NCBI GenBank assembly: GCA_016794985.1
Contig: JAEUIQ010000077.1
Span: 1-33,938, forward strand
DNA: 33,938 nt
Source: Planctomycetaceae bacterium
Lineage (GTDB): Bacteria > Planctomycetota > Planctomycetia > Pirellulales > Pirellulaceae
Direction of reading: 5' to 3'
Part shown: positions 1 through 8,595 of the stretch, in pieces
Layout of the letters: each line of letters begins with the position of its first letter
Numbering within the stretch: position 1 is the stretch's first letter
Translations under genes and position numbers: made by a program
Notes under the pieces: model-generated
The model's input: the letters and a program-made list of their open reading frames with translations, nothing else
What the model was told of the DNA's origin: nothing
Databases searched by the model: none

Positions 1-2
1 CC

Positions 3-101
3 ACCGGTTCAGTTTCTGTTACAGCGGTGCCAGAACCATCGGCGATCCTGTTGGTTGGGAGTGTGATGGCGATGACAGTCGCTCGTCGCCGACGGACTTG
101 A
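3..101 (+). CDS. C-terminus of a PEP-CTERM sorted secreted protein (partial)
   Basis: An open frame enters from the left edge and stops at TGA 99-101. Its last residues are V-P-E-P-S, a hydrophobic stretch (AILLVGSVMAMTVA) and a basic tail (RRRRT). This is the layout of a PEP-CTERM signal: the Pro-Glu-Pro box, one membrane helix and an Arg-rich end. In this family the tail directs the exported protein to an EpsH/exosortase-type processing enzyme. The functional part of the protein lies outside the window, so only the sorting tail can be named. Confidence 0.8.
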   Translation, partial: TGSVSVTAVPEPSAILLVGSVMAMTVARRRRT

Positions 102-475
102 TTGCGGACCGTTTTGGCCGAAGGAAGTACCGATCCCGAAAGGGAACTGACTGGGCTGACCCTTGGGGTATGAGCAAATTTGTCTGGTCGTCACGGCGTC
201 TCCCAAGAGGATCAGACCCCATATGGGGAGAAAGCCTTGCACTAACGGCCTGTTGAGAAAAACTTGTTCTCGAAGTTTTACGGTTTGACTTGAAGCACTT
301 GTTTCGGAAATCAAATGTGACATGTCGAACGATGTGTTATTGATGCCGAGCCATGCCACTCACGATCTCAGGGGAGACACATTTCTTTTTGCCGATGGTT
401 CCGATACCGCCTCCGCGCACATAAAATCTGGCCTCGGGGAGCGAGAATCTTGTTTGGCGTCAGCGAGACGGTTGT
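102..475. other. Gene-free spacer, no recognised signal
   Basis: This spacer separates the PEP-CTERM gene from the DUF1573-like gene on the same strand. Open frames crossing it have no Shine-Dalgarno sequence and encode nothing recognisable. I see no clear hairpin terminator or promoter pair. Confidence 0.5.
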
Positions 476-1579
476 ATGATTCGCGGGTTGGTGCTTTGGA
501 CGAGTATTTTGTTGATTTCATGGGGGGGCTGGCCCTGTTCGGGCCAAGAGTCCGCGACGGACAGATTAAAAGCCTTTGAAACTCGGCAACAAGCGGCCAA
601 AGACGAGCGGACGTTGGTGTCCGCGGAGGCCATTGTTCAATTTCATGAGCAACGACGGCACGGCTATGCGGAAGTTGATCTGAGGTCGTTGGATGCCGGC
701 GCGCGATATCGCATCCAATTGACCGTGCGCAATCCAACCGATGAGCCACTTTTATTTTCTGGGTTTGATTTCAATTGTCGATGTTTGACGGTGGAGTCAC
801 CGATCGAAGCCATTCCGGCGCGAGGCTCTTCCCAAATCGTGCTTTTGCTGACAACTGCCAAGCGAGCGCCCCAAAAAGAAGCGGTCCATCAAGTTCGGTT
901 CATACAAACGGACAAACGAGTCGTCGCTCAAGTGGATTTGAAGTACCAACTGAGCAACATGTTTGCGGTCACTCAGTCCCAAGTCAAACTGGCCGTGCCA
1001 CCGGGCCAAGCCTCTGCCACGGCCAGGATTCCGTTGGTGATTACTCCGCCACTCCGAGTCGAACAACTTGAATTGATCATTGCCAAGCCATTGAAGGGAC
1101 TTGGGATCGAAATTGTGGATGGTCTTGATGGCGCGGTGGTACAAGTGGTCGCCCCGGTCGAGGTGCTCGAAGATGGCCCCATCGCCGGTTCGGTTGGGGT
1201 TCGCCTGCGGGGCTCGGATGATTCGGATGGATTTTATTTGACCGTGGTACCTGGCAGTCGGTTCGTCATCGCTCCCGAGATTCTGACGCTGACTTCGTCG
1301 CCCGATGAGGCATTTGTGGTTGGCGAAGCGGTCTTGAAAATTGCGACCATTCCCAATCAAACGTCCGACACGTTGGATCCGACGATTCAGGCGATCATCG
1401 GTAATGAAGTATTTGATGTTCGCGTCGAACGAATTCCCGCGACCGCGACGTTTCGTTTACACCTTCAATGCCCAAGCTCGAGGGTCGTAGGGAATGAAGA
1501 ATCCCCATCGATTGTCTGGAAGGTCACATGCGGTGAGGAAAGTCAAGCGATCGAATCGCGATGGCGATTAGCTAATTAG
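476..1579 (+). CDS. DUF1573-like secreted protein
   Basis: A 367-aa protein with an N-terminal signal peptide: residues 2-22 are hydrophobic after one Arg, followed by a small-residue region near Cys21-Ser-Gly-Gln. Residues about 60-130 resemble the DUF1573 immunoglobulin-like domain: a run describing attributes of 'NPTDEPLLFSGFDFNCRC', then a PIEAIPARGSSQIVLLL strand pattern typical of the domain's second half. In DUF1573 the usual motif is an N-x-G/D-x-x-P-L-x-I stretch followed by a Cys pair, which fits here. The rest (130-367) looks like further beta-sandwich domains. Export is likely; no enzymatic residues are visible. There is no strong ribosome site before the chosen ATG, but it is the first one giving a full signal peptide. 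It is not obviously in an operon with either neighbour. Confidence 0.7.
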   Translation: MIRGLVLWTSILLISWGGWPCSGQESATDRLKAFETRQQAAKDERTLVSAEAIVQFHEQRRHGYAEVDLRSLDAGARYRIQLTVRNPTDEPLLFSGFDFNCRCLTVESPIEAIPARGSSQIVLLLTTAKRAPQKEAVHQVRFIQTDKRVVAQVDLKYQLSNMFAVTQSQVKLAVPPGQASATARIPLVITPPLRVEQLELIIAKPLKGLGIEIVDGLDGAVVQVVAPVEVLEDGPIAGSVGVRLRGSDDSDGFYLTVVPGSRFVIAPEILTLTSSPDEAFVVGEAVLKIATIPNQTSDTLDPTIQAIIGNEVFDVRVERIPATATFRLHLQCPSSRVVGNEESPSIVWKVTCGEESQAIESRWRLAN

Positions 1580-1614
1580 TTCGCGCCGATCGACTCGATC
1601 GTTTATCGTCATCG

Positions 1615-1920
1615 TCACGGGTTCCAAACGCCTCCACCGAGTTCGGGGGGGATGGGATCAAGGTCGTCGGGCGTGTTGTATTGTTCATGAATCTTAGTCA
1701 GTTCTTCTCGGCGTTGGGCGCGCGGCAAGCGAGCCCAGGCGGCCTTTTCGGGACCAAACGCCTCTTCCAAGTATTCGTAGTAGGCTTCCGGATACAGCGG
1801 ATCGCCCGCTTCGCGTTCAGGGGTTGCCGCCATAGACGTTTCTCCCAATCGGACGAAACGACGTGTCGGCTCCGAAAGATCTGAGGTCGGCTCCAGATTG
1901 GGTTTCATGTCGTGGTTCAT
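1615..1920 (-). CDS. Hypothetical 101-aa protein, coupled to the upstream nucleotidyltransferase-like gene
   Basis: A small acidic protein with no family I recognise. The middle (PEAYYEYLEEAFGPEKAAW) and the following RLPRAQRREELTKIHEQ stretch look helical, and the end is rich in Pro and Gly. Its ATG overlaps the TGA of the upstream gene in an ATGA arrangement, so the two are almost certainly co-transcribed and translationally coupled. It could be a partner subunit or an antitoxin-like neutraliser of the nucleotidyltransferase-like protein; nothing in the sequence proves either. It ends just short of the convergent DUF1573-like gene. Confidence 0.65.
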   Translation of the reverse strand: MNHDMKPNLEPTSDLSEPTRRFVRLGETSMAATPEREAGDPLYPEAYYEYLEEAFGPEKAAWARLPRAQRREELTKIHEQYNTPDDLDPIPPELGGGVWNP

Positions 1921-2840
1921 GGCAATAACAATTCGACAGGAGGCATGATCGCGTTCAACTCGTCGTCCGTCGCGGCAAAGACTTCCATCGTTTCTGCTAC
2001 GGCTTTCTCAATAATGGCCGCTCGTTTGGCCGAAATCACATCAAAAGGCAATTGATAACGCAGTGCCGCTTGAGTCAGTGTATCATGTTGCTGGTCAATC
2101 GAGGCGTTCAACGGCCACACAAAGCCTGGCTCCAATCGCCATTGCTGATAAAAGTCTTTCCAATGTCGCGTGTACAAATGGTATCGACCGCGATTGACGG
2201 TTGCCCATAGATATTTCTCGATCAGCAAACATCGCTTCAGTCGCTTTGGTTCACGATCGACTAGCCCTAGAAGTGGGCGCTGAGCAATCAAGGCGATGCG
2301 GTTTTCGAGCGAAACACTTTCCCATACCGAAACCAACCAATCGGGATCCATCCCAAACAACACGCCCCGAATATCACCAGCAGAAATTGCTTGCTGGCCA
2401 AGAGTAAAAACGATCGGCCAGTCTTTCTCTCGGTCAGTCTTCTTCATCTGGGCAACCGTGACGCGATTGGCGTAATCGGAATTTTCCGAGTCACGTTCCA
2501 GGGAAGTGACTCGCGGCGGTTTACCGAAGAAGTCCAAATGGTGCTCCTGACCAGCGATATCATATAAAGAGACATGGCTGGTCCAGCCTCCTGCCAAATA
2601 GTCCTTCACCAATGGAGCACCGCAAAACTGACGGTACTCGATCCGGCAGTTTTCCGATTCAAGCCTGCTGAACAACTCCCACAATTTGGACAAGTCCGGT
2701 GGCCGAATTATCCAGTCGCTATCTTTGGTCGTTTGTTGGATGCCGTAATAGACACAGGCTTGACCGGAAGTCAGCGCGAACTCGATCTGCGCGGCATGCA
2801 AATGGCTTTTGAACCAGTCGATAAAGTCGAGTGCAGTCAT
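1917..2840 (-). CDS. Nucleotidyltransferase-fold protein (AbiEii/DUF6036-like)
   Basis: About 307 aa from the ATG at 2840; the frame can be extended to an ATG at 2900. Near the N-terminus, FALTSGQACVYYGIQQTTKDSDWII matches the layout of minimal nucleotidyltransferases: a small-residue helix start, a basic or Thr segment, then D-x-D for metal binding (DSD). A third acidic position follows in HHLDFFGKP. The first Gly of the usual GG pair is Ser here. The C-terminal half (about 150-307) is not recognised. I prefer the start at 2840 because a TATAAT hexamer (complement of 2886-2891) lies inside the longer version and would suit a promoter. Proteins of this fold serve as toxins (AbiEii, MNT) or tRNA/antibiotic nucleotidyltransferases; the role here is unknown. 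The next gene overlaps by 4 bases. Confidence 0.6.
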   Translation of the reverse strand: MTALDFIDWFKSHLHAAQIEFALTSGQACVYYGIQQTTKDSDWIIRPPDLSKLWELFSRLESENCRIEYRQFCGAPLVKDYLAGGWTSHVSLYDIAGQEHHLDFFGKPPRVTSLERDSENSDYANRVTVAQMKKTDREKDWPIVFTLGQQAISAGDIRGVLFGMDPDWLVSVWESVSLENRIALIAQRPLLGLVDREPKRLKRCLLIEKYLWATVNRGRYHLYTRHWKDFYQQWRLEPGFVWPLNASIDQQHDTLTQAALRYQLPFDVISAKRAAIIEKAVAETMEVFAATDDELNAIMPPVELLLP

Positions 2841-3003
2841 TCGGGTTAATTTCTCGCGGGGGCCAGGGCATTCTACTGCGCGCCAATTATAGCCGAGCAT
2901 TGGCTCTCAACATCGCCGTCTTTGGGCCAGTCAAATCCTAGAAATCCTCTAGATTTCTCTTGCTAAGTACCCACCGGAGGTGGCAAAATGGTATATTGCC
3001 GAC

Positions 3004-3025
3004 AGCCGGAAAGGACCTTCCGGCT
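3004..3025. repeat. Perfect 8-bp inverted repeat upstream of the DUF1501 gene
   Basis: AGCCGGAA (3004-3011) is mirrored by TTCCGGCT (3018-3025) with a 6-base loop. It lies in the 230-bp divergent spacer between the nucleotidyltransferase-like gene and the DUF1501 gene. No T-run follows, so a leader hairpin or a repressor site is more likely than a terminator. Confidence 0.5.
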
Positions 3026-3129
3026 CCCTAACTTGAAAATCGCGGGCTCGATTTTGTCCCACCCCTCCAACCTTTCGGGGCCCTTACCTATGGGCCGAAC
3101 CGAAAGGCCCACCTGTAAGCGAGAACAAG

Positions 3130-4491
3130 ATGTTGCGCATCCTCGGTAGATCTACTCGTTATTGTGATGGTGTTTCGCGGCGTGATTTCTTGGCCATTGG
3201 CGGGCTGACATTTGGTGCTGGCGGATTAGGGCTGGCAGATTGGTTCCGCAGTACCGCAAACGCGGCGACCGTAACGCGTCCCACCGGCGGCTTGGGGCAC
3301 AAAGCGGTGATCAATATTTTTTTGGCCGGCGGGGCGCCGCATCAAGACATGTGGGAGATCAAGACCGAAGCACCCGCAGAGATTCGTGGTGAGTTCAGTC
3401 CGATTGCTACGAAAGTTCCTGGCATACAAATCTGCGAAGTGTTTCCACGCTTGGCCAGTCTGATGGATAAGGCCGTTGTAATTCGGTCGTTAGTCGGCTG
3501 CAAAGATCGTCACGAAGCGTACCAATGCATGAGTGGTTGGTTCCCTGATGATCTGCAAGCTCTGGGTGGACGTCCTTCGATTGGATCGGCCATTGCGAAG
3601 TTAAAAGGTTCGGTGGACCCCGCGGTACCAGCGAACATCGGTTTGGCTTCCCGAACTCAACATGTTCCTTGGTCGGATCCGGGCGCGGCTGGTTTTCTTG
3701 GTGCGGCTTATTCTCCGTTCAAGCCCGACGGCCCCGGCATGGACAACATGAAGCTGCACGACATCACGTTGGATCGACTGCAAGATCGACGTCGGTTATT
3801 GACCAGCATCGACAATCTCCGTCGGGACATCGACACCAGCGGCGCAATGGAAGGAATGGACGCTTTCGGACAGAAGGCCTTCGATGTGTTGACCAGCAGC
3901 AAATTGATCGACGCTTTGGACCTTTCGAAAGAAGATCCCAAGATTGTCGAACGGTATGGCGATGGGAAACCTTACCAGTACCAATACGACGGTGCCCCCA
4001 CTTGTAATGACCATCTGTTGTTAGCCCGCCGACTCGTTGAAGCCGGTGCTCGGTTTGTGAGTCTGAGTTTTGGACGCTGGGATAGTCATGGCCAGAACTT
4101 CGATCTGGTTCGCGACCATGGCAGCAAGTTGGACCAATGCTTGAGCGCGTTGATCGAAGACTTGGATCAACGGGGCATCTTGGACGATGTTTCGGTCGTG
4201 GTGTGGGGCGAGTTTGGCCGGACTCCCAAGATCAACGATCAAGCGGGACGCGATCATTGGCCCAATGTGAATTCGGCGTTCTTGGCAGGTGGAGGCATCC
4301 GAGCCGGTCAAGCCATCGGAGCCACCAATCGCTTGGGTGAATATCCGGTCGAACGCCCCGTGCACATGCAAGAAGTCATCGCCACGCTCTATCACAATCT
4401 CGGTATCAACACGAGCGCGACCACCATTGCCGACCCGACGGGGCGCCCACAATTTTTAGTGGATCATCCTCCGTTGCCCGAACTGATCTAG
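3130..4491 (+). CDS. DUF1501 family protein, Tat-exported
   Basis: A 453-aa member of DUF1501, a planctomycete-rich family related to alkaline phosphatase/sulfatase-fold proteins. A twin-arginine signal is visible at residues 16-26 (S-R-R-D-F-L-A-I-G-G) followed by a Gly/Ala-rich hydrophobic stretch ending near ANAAT. Family landmarks present are FLAGGAPHQDMWEIK, the VIRSLVG...RHEAYQC region, SLSFGRWDSHGQNF and VVVWGEFGRTPKI followed by GRDHWP. The Asp, His and Glu residues in these blocks are the conserved polar positions of the family. DUF1501 genes normally sit next to a DUF1549/DUF1553 cytochrome-type partner; none is here, so this is a stand-alone copy. Length and both ends look complete. 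Confidence 0.9.
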   Translation: MLRILGRSTRYCDGVSRRDFLAIGGLTFGAGGLGLADWFRSTANAATVTRPTGGLGHKAVINIFLAGGAPHQDMWEIKTEAPAEIRGEFSPIATKVPGIQICEVFPRLASLMDKAVVIRSLVGCKDRHEAYQCMSGWFPDDLQALGGRPSIGSAIAKLKGSVDPAVPANIGLASRTQHVPWSDPGAAGFLGAAYSPFKPDGPGMDNMKLHDITLDRLQDRRRLLTSIDNLRRDIDTSGAMEGMDAFGQKAFDVLTSSKLIDALDLSKEDPKIVERYGDGKPYQYQYDGAPTCNDHLLLARRLVEAGARFVSLSFGRWDSHGQNFDLVRDHGSKLDQCLSALIEDLDQRGILDDVSVVVWGEFGRTPKINDQAGRDHWPNVNSAFLAGGGIRAGQAIGATNRLGEYPVERPVHMQEVIATLYHNLGINTSATTIADPTGRPQFLVDHPPLPELI

Positions 4492-4549
4492 TCGGGATGA
4501 ATCTGGTCGAACCCCAAGAACCTGTTGGTTTCGCTCAACAGACAAACAA

Positions 4550-4577
4550 CGCGAGCGGCCCAACAAGACCGCTCGCG
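4550..4577. terminator. Bidirectional hairpin between convergent genes
   Basis: CGCGAGCGG (4550-4558) pairs perfectly with CCGCTCGCG (4569-4577) over a 10-base loop. It lies between the ends of the DUF1501 gene (4491) and the DNRLRE/dockerin gene (4617), which run toward each other. There is no long T-tract on either side, but position and stem strength fit a shared terminator. Confidence 0.6.
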
Positions 4578-4616
4578 GTGAATCAACATCTGATTGGCTC
4601 GATGAAGGGCAGCGAG

Positions 4617-6155
4617 CTAGCCCAACAAGGCGTTGACAAAACCTTCGATGTCACCAAAGGTAAAGGCATCGTCACCATCAAAGTCCAAGGCTTTATTGGG
4701 GTTGACGTTGGGATATTGCTCCGCAAACGCATCTGGGTCTTGTAACGCTAGTACGAACGGCTCAATATCACCAAAGTCGAAGAACCCATCCCCATTGGCG
4801 TCACCCATTACGTATGTTCGGACGACGACCCGCAACGTTGGGGCCAAACAGGTTTCTGCGGCACCTGACGAAAAGATCTGCCATCCGTTATCGGTATTCA
4901 ATGCGCCAATGTAAAAGCCATTGTTGTCTTCGTTATCGATCATCCAGCGGGAGACAATGTTCTTCACATTGACAGAAACTTGCTCCGCTTCGTCTATGTA
5001 TTCATAAAGTCCTTCTGGTCCACCGATTTGACCTGCCAAAATCATTGCCGCAGAATTCCCGGCAAAGTCGGCGTACTGAGAGCTCGTTGTGAACGGTTGT
5101 AAAAGTTGATGTACCGAGTAGCCCGCACCTCCGGTCGTTTGCGCGTCGGATGCTCCGTTGCTAATTCCTGTCTTGAAAATCAATTCAGCGGAAACGATCT
5201 CGTCGATAATCTCATTTTGAGCAATCAGGTTCGACAAATCGAACTTGATCATGTAGGGATCATCGAACGAGTTAAGCTGAGTTAGCTTGCCATCCAAAAA
5301 CCCTTCTAAAACCGTCGAACCATCAACGGAAGCTGCGGTTTCCCGCAGGAACAAATCGGTCGTTCCGTCGTATCCATTTAGTCCGTCCTGTAAATCAAAA
5401 GTCTTGACATTGGGATCCAACGTGTACTCGACCGTCAATTGAGGCCGAGCAGCAACGTCTGTTGAACCAGTGGAGTGCACACTCCACCCGTCATCGTTGT
5501 CGATATGGTCGCTAATCACGGCCACACCATAATTGGGGTCGCCATCGACCCAACTCTGAACAGCGCGAGTCAAATCAGCGCTGTAGAACTGATCCACGGC
5601 CATACTTGTAGAACCTATGGGACGATCGAAAGTACCCACACACCAATCCGCGTCAATATCATCGGCCGTGACACCAGATAAAAAACTGCCAACTTTCGGA
5701 GTTACACCATCCAAGTAGAAACTGAAAGCAAAATCTTCATTCCCGAAGTCGCCATCCATGGTCGAGTTCGAATCGAACGGACGAGTCAATCGATAGATGC
5801 TATAACATTCGTTCGACTGTGAGTTGGCACTTACAGACGTGCTGGTTGTTTTTAACGTCAATGTTGCCTTGAGTACCTTCGCACCAACGGGAATTCCACT
5901 TCCGCCAATAATGTCTTCGAAGCGAATCAAGTAGTCCGCGCGTGCCGAGTCCTCGGGATCACCATCAATGAAGAATGCGGCTGTGGTGGTATCGACCGAC
6001 GCTCCATCCCGATTGTTGGCTATATTCAACAATCGATCGTAAGTACCAACATAACCATTGACCCCTTGCTGGAAGGTGACCGTGGTTTGGGCAAACACTG
6101 TCGACACACAACAGAAGCCGGCAATCATCGAGGCCAGCGTCAAGCGAATGAACAT
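4617..6155 (-). CDS. Secreted DNRLRE-domain protein with dockerin-like C-terminus
   Basis: A 512-aa exported protein. The start at 6155 is set by AAGGAG upstream and by the signal peptide that follows (MFIRLTLASMIAGFCC...VFA). Residues about 22-240 are a DNRLRE domain: TVTFQQGVNGYVGTYDRLL, then a series of beta strands with an IPVGAKVLKATLTL motif. A second related copy starts near residue 250 (KTFDLQDGLNGYDGTTDLFL). The last 60 residues carry two calcium-loop motifs of dockerin/EF-hand type, DANGDGFFDFGDIE and DFDGDDAFTFGDIE, each followed by a short helix. Planctomycetes use such tails on many exported proteins. No catalytic domain is visible; a cell-surface or matrix binding role is inferred. 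Confidence 0.85.
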   Translation of the reverse strand: MFIRLTLASMIAGFCCVSTVFAQTTVTFQQGVNGYVGTYDRLLNIANNRDGASVDTTTAAFFIDGDPEDSARADYLIRFEDIIGGSGIPVGAKVLKATLTLKTTSTSVSANSQSNECYSIYRLTRPFDSNSTMDGDFGNEDFAFSFYLDGVTPKVGSFLSGVTADDIDADWCVGTFDRPIGSTSMAVDQFYSADLTRAVQSWVDGDPNYGVAVISDHIDNDDGWSVHSTGSTDVAARPQLTVEYTLDPNVKTFDLQDGLNGYDGTTDLFLRETAASVDGSTVLEGFLDGKLTQLNSFDDPYMIKFDLSNLIAQNEIIDEIVSAELIFKTGISNGASDAQTTGGAGYSVHQLLQPFTTSSQYADFAGNSAAMILAGQIGGPEGLYEYIDEAEQVSVNVKNIVSRWMIDNEDNNGFYIGALNTDNGWQIFSSGAAETCLAPTLRVVVRTYVMGDANGDGFFDFGDIEPFVLALQDPDAFAEQYPNVNPNKALDFDGDDAFTFGDIEGFVNALLG

Positions 6156-6300
6156 GTTCAAAGCTCCTTGAACGAATGGGAAAGCAAGCTTGACGCCCAC
6201 GAGCCATCATCAACTCAAGGGTAGGCATCAAGCGAGCACTAAACTAACCAAGCGACGTTAAAATTCGATTTACAACTAATAAAGATGCGATGAATTTTTT

Positions 6301-6789
6301 CTATCTTGACTCGAGTGAAAAATCAACGCTAGAGTTCGACTCGGTGACAGTAAACTTCAACATGGTCTGAGTGTTGTATTTGGCAGGAACCAATTCGCCT
6401 GGCGCACCTTTTCGCTCAGTTGCTTTATTCTTCTGTTCCTCATCCGAGCTTTCGTCAGACTCCGCAACCGAGTCCCGTTCACCAGCGGCTGGATTCTTGG
6501 CCGTTGTGATCTCGATCTCCTTTTCACCTGGCAGTACCCCAGCGGTCCGCGAATCAAACATCAAGCTGTAATGGCCGACCTCGTCTGTCGTGCCATAGGA
6601 ATAAACCCGATTGGGTCGATCATGGAAGTACACCGCTGCCCCTGCTAATGGCCGACCGTCCATGGTGACTGTACCTGAGATCTGCACCAGGCCAAGCTTG
6701 GTGTAATCGGGTTGCGAAGTTGACTCGCAGCCCAATAAGATCAACAGCAACACTCCACAGCCCCAAATACTCCACTCGTTCAACTTCAT
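6301..6789 (-). CDS. Small lipoprotein with carboxypeptidase-regulatory-like fold
   Basis: A 162-aa protein beginning MKLNEWSIWGCGVLLLILLGC, a lipoprotein signal peptide with lipobox L-L-G-C. Residues about 32-75 (VQISGTVTMDGRPLAGAAVYFHD) are the start of a transthyretin/carboxypeptidase-regulatory-like beta domain. An acidic and Lys-rich insert (SDESSDEEQKNKATERKG) precedes PGELVPAKYNTQTMLKFTVT, a strand pattern typical of planctomycete lipoproteins found beside DUF1559 genes. It lies 45 bp downstream of the DUF1559 gene on the same strand and is probably co-transcribed with it. It is envelope-anchored; its partner and exact role are not known. Confidence 0.8.
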   Translation of the reverse strand: MKLNEWSIWGCGVLLLILLGCESTSQPDYTKLGLVQISGTVTMDGRPLAGAAVYFHDRPNRVYSYGTTDEVGHYSLMFDSRTAGVLPGEKEIEITTAKNPAAGERDSVAESDESSDEEQKNKATERKGAPGELVPAKYNTQTMLKFTVTESNSSVDFSLESR

Positions 6790-6834
6790 TTGGTACCGTC
6801 TCCATATGGGAATCAAGCCGCACCATGCTTCCGG

Positions 6835-7767
6835 TTATTGCGCGTTTTGAATCACAATGCCATCGTTACGACCGCCCATCGCCCGATACGGCTCGTTATC
6901 CATCTCTTCACCCAAAGTGACGACAGAACCATCCGCGAGCCCGAAAATCACAACATTCCCAGCGTGATAGCTGCCAAATGCCGTTTCCATCGCATAGCCA
7001 CTGGCACTTGGTTGGCGAACAGCCAAATTCATTTGGTAAAAAGTACCGCCAACCGCTTCAGTAAACTCACTCCCACCTGTGCCGCCATCGCACCGACAAG
7101 GATCTACCTGAGGACCCGCGATGTACCAAAAGTCCATCCCTTGACTGTCTTTGCTAAAGTCAGGATCGGTTCGCGACTCACCGACCATGAATGTGTTGCT
7201 CAATCCATCCGAGATTTCGCTAAAGCGAGTCTTGCTGCATGCGAAGAACAGTCCGTTCAAATTCAGCATCTCCAAGGACTTTGTACCGGGTACCATCGTG
7301 CTGGTATCGTCTGAGGTAAATTCGCTACCGGCATTGGCGCGATAGCTAGAAGGAACTCGATTACGAACACCGTTGTAATCAAAGTGCATTTCGATTGGCA
7401 TTGACGGGCACCGAAACACCGACAGCGGCGTTCCAAGAGCACGTTCATTGGGAGAATTGTCGATGTCCCAATTGTTCGCCTCGGTCAATCGAAGCGTACT
7501 ATACAGGTTCTCTTGTTCGATCTGCCGCAATAATGGAGCGCTCCAGAACTGCCCCAAAGTGTCCCACCCGAATGGCAGTCGTTGTCGTGCGCTCTCGTGA
7601 TTGTGTAGCCCCAGCACCAGCTGCCGAACATTATTCGCGCAGGAAGCTCTACGAGCCGCTTCGCGGGCCATTTGCACCGCCGGCAATAACAGAGCCATCA
7701 AGATTGCAATAATCGCAATGACAACCAGCAGTTCGACGAGCGTAAACCCTCTTCTTGGGTGCAACAT
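6835..7767 (-). CDS. DUF1559 family pseudopilin-like protein
   Basis: A 310-aa protein. The start at 7767 is preceded by AAGGAT and gives MLHPRRGFTLVELLVVIAI, a type IV prepilin cleavage motif (G/FTLVE) and membrane helix ending in MALLLPAVQ. The following REAARRASCANNVRQLVLGLHNHES block is the signature that joins the prepilin helix to DUF1559. Near the C-terminus GSYHAGNVVIFGLADGSV is the conserved H-x9-D-G end of the family. Planctomycete genomes encode many such proteins and their assembly function is not settled. It is the first gene of a two-gene unit with the lipoprotein. Confidence 0.92.
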   Translation of the reverse strand: MLHPRRGFTLVELLVVIAIIAILMALLLPAVQMAREAARRASCANNVRQLVLGLHNHESARQRLPFGWDTLGQFWSAPLLRQIEQENLYSTLRLTEANNWDIDNSPNERALGTPLSVFRCPSMPIEMHFDYNGVRNRVPSSYRANAGSEFTSDDTSTMVPGTKSLEMLNLNGLFFACSKTRFSEISDGLSNTFMVGESRTDPDFSKDSQGMDFWYIAGPQVDPCRCDGGTGGSEFTEAVGGTFYQMNLAVRQPSASGYAMETAFGSYHAGNVVIFGLADGSVVTLGEEMDNEPYRAMGGRNDGIVIQNAQ

Positions 7768-8085
7768 CTTTTGATCCTTCGATACGTGGCACAAACCTAA
7801 TCACCTCGTCCGTCATCTCCGCCCTTTTCACATGAGCAGAACGGAACAAGCCGTGAGTTAGTCTCTTGAGGTATTTCAGACCGAATCGTGACGATTTTGA
7901 TTCGGAACCACAGCGTAACAAGACTCTATGAAGAGGACATAAGCAACTGATTAAAAAACGATGAAGGATAGAAATGCTTCAACATGATCCGAACAAATCT
8001 GACGCCGGCGACTAACCCATGAAGATATTTAGCGTTCGGCATGCAGAACACTTTTGTTCGACATCCGAAAAGATTCGAGCAACGA
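7768..8085. other. Spacer between the hydroxyproline operon and the DUF1559 pair
   Basis: No gene is visible. An imperfectly placed inverted repeat, CCGAATC (7881-7887) with GATTCGG (7899-7905), could form a 7-bp stem. It lacks a T-tract, and I cannot say whether it ends the cupin transcript or controls the DUF1559 gene. Confidence 0.4.
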
Positions 8086-8460
8086 CTACCGTTTCGAATT
8101 ATCAACAATCACCGTGTCGGAATGTTCATAGCCCGGCGCGCAACAACAAAGAAATACGAGATCCAAATCCTTTGAATTTTCGATCCAGTGAACAACTCCA
8201 GGTGGAATGGCGATCGCATCGCCAGGGCCAACTTCCTGAACCGCCTCGCCCAAATGCATCTTGCCTTGACCCGAAAGAATATAGTAAATTTCTTCGGAAC
8301 AGGGGTGGTAATGAGCCAACGTCGTCACGCCCGGAGGCACGGTGGCTTCCGCCAAGCTTTGATTTCGAATCCCGGAATTGCGATGGGAAAGCAATTCGCG
8401 TATCGACGACCCATCTTTCGTTGTGAACGATATGGTGGTTGACAAGTTGACAATATCCAT
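8086..8460 (-). CDS. Small cupin-domain protein, last gene of the hydroxyproline operon
   Basis: A 124-aa single-domain cupin. Motif 1 is recognisable in PPGVTTLAHYHPCSEEIYYI with likely metal ligands His50, His52 and a Glu at 56/57. Motif 2 is PGDAIAIPPGVVHWIEN with His91. Small cupins of this kind bind a metal and serve as isomerases, dioxygenases or ligand sensors; the substrate cannot be read from sequence. It lies 135 bp downstream of the oxidase on the same strand, so a role linked to hydroxyproline or pyrroline-carboxylate handling is inferred. Alternatively it may be an unrelated passenger. Confidence 0.85.
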   Translation of the reverse strand: MDIVNLSTTISFTTKDGSSIRELLSHRNSGIRNQSLAEATVPPGVTTLAHYHPCSEEIYYILSGQGKMHLGEAVQEVGPGDAIAIPPGVVHWIENSKDLDLVFLCCCAPGYEHSDTVIVDNSKR

Positions 8461-8595
8461 TGAACTTTCCTTCCGTACGATCGATGATCATTCTCGCCGC
8501 CGACGCGGCAAAGACTGCTCGCTCCCAATCCGTTGCCCACAAACAATGGTTTCCAATTGTACGAACATTCGATCGAGTCGGGCAAAACGTTTAAC

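Noticed and set aside
322..749. Overlapping frames of 85 and 129 residues around the DUF1573-like start
   Set aside because: They overlap the signal-peptide-bearing gene, lack ribosome sites and have shadow-like composition.
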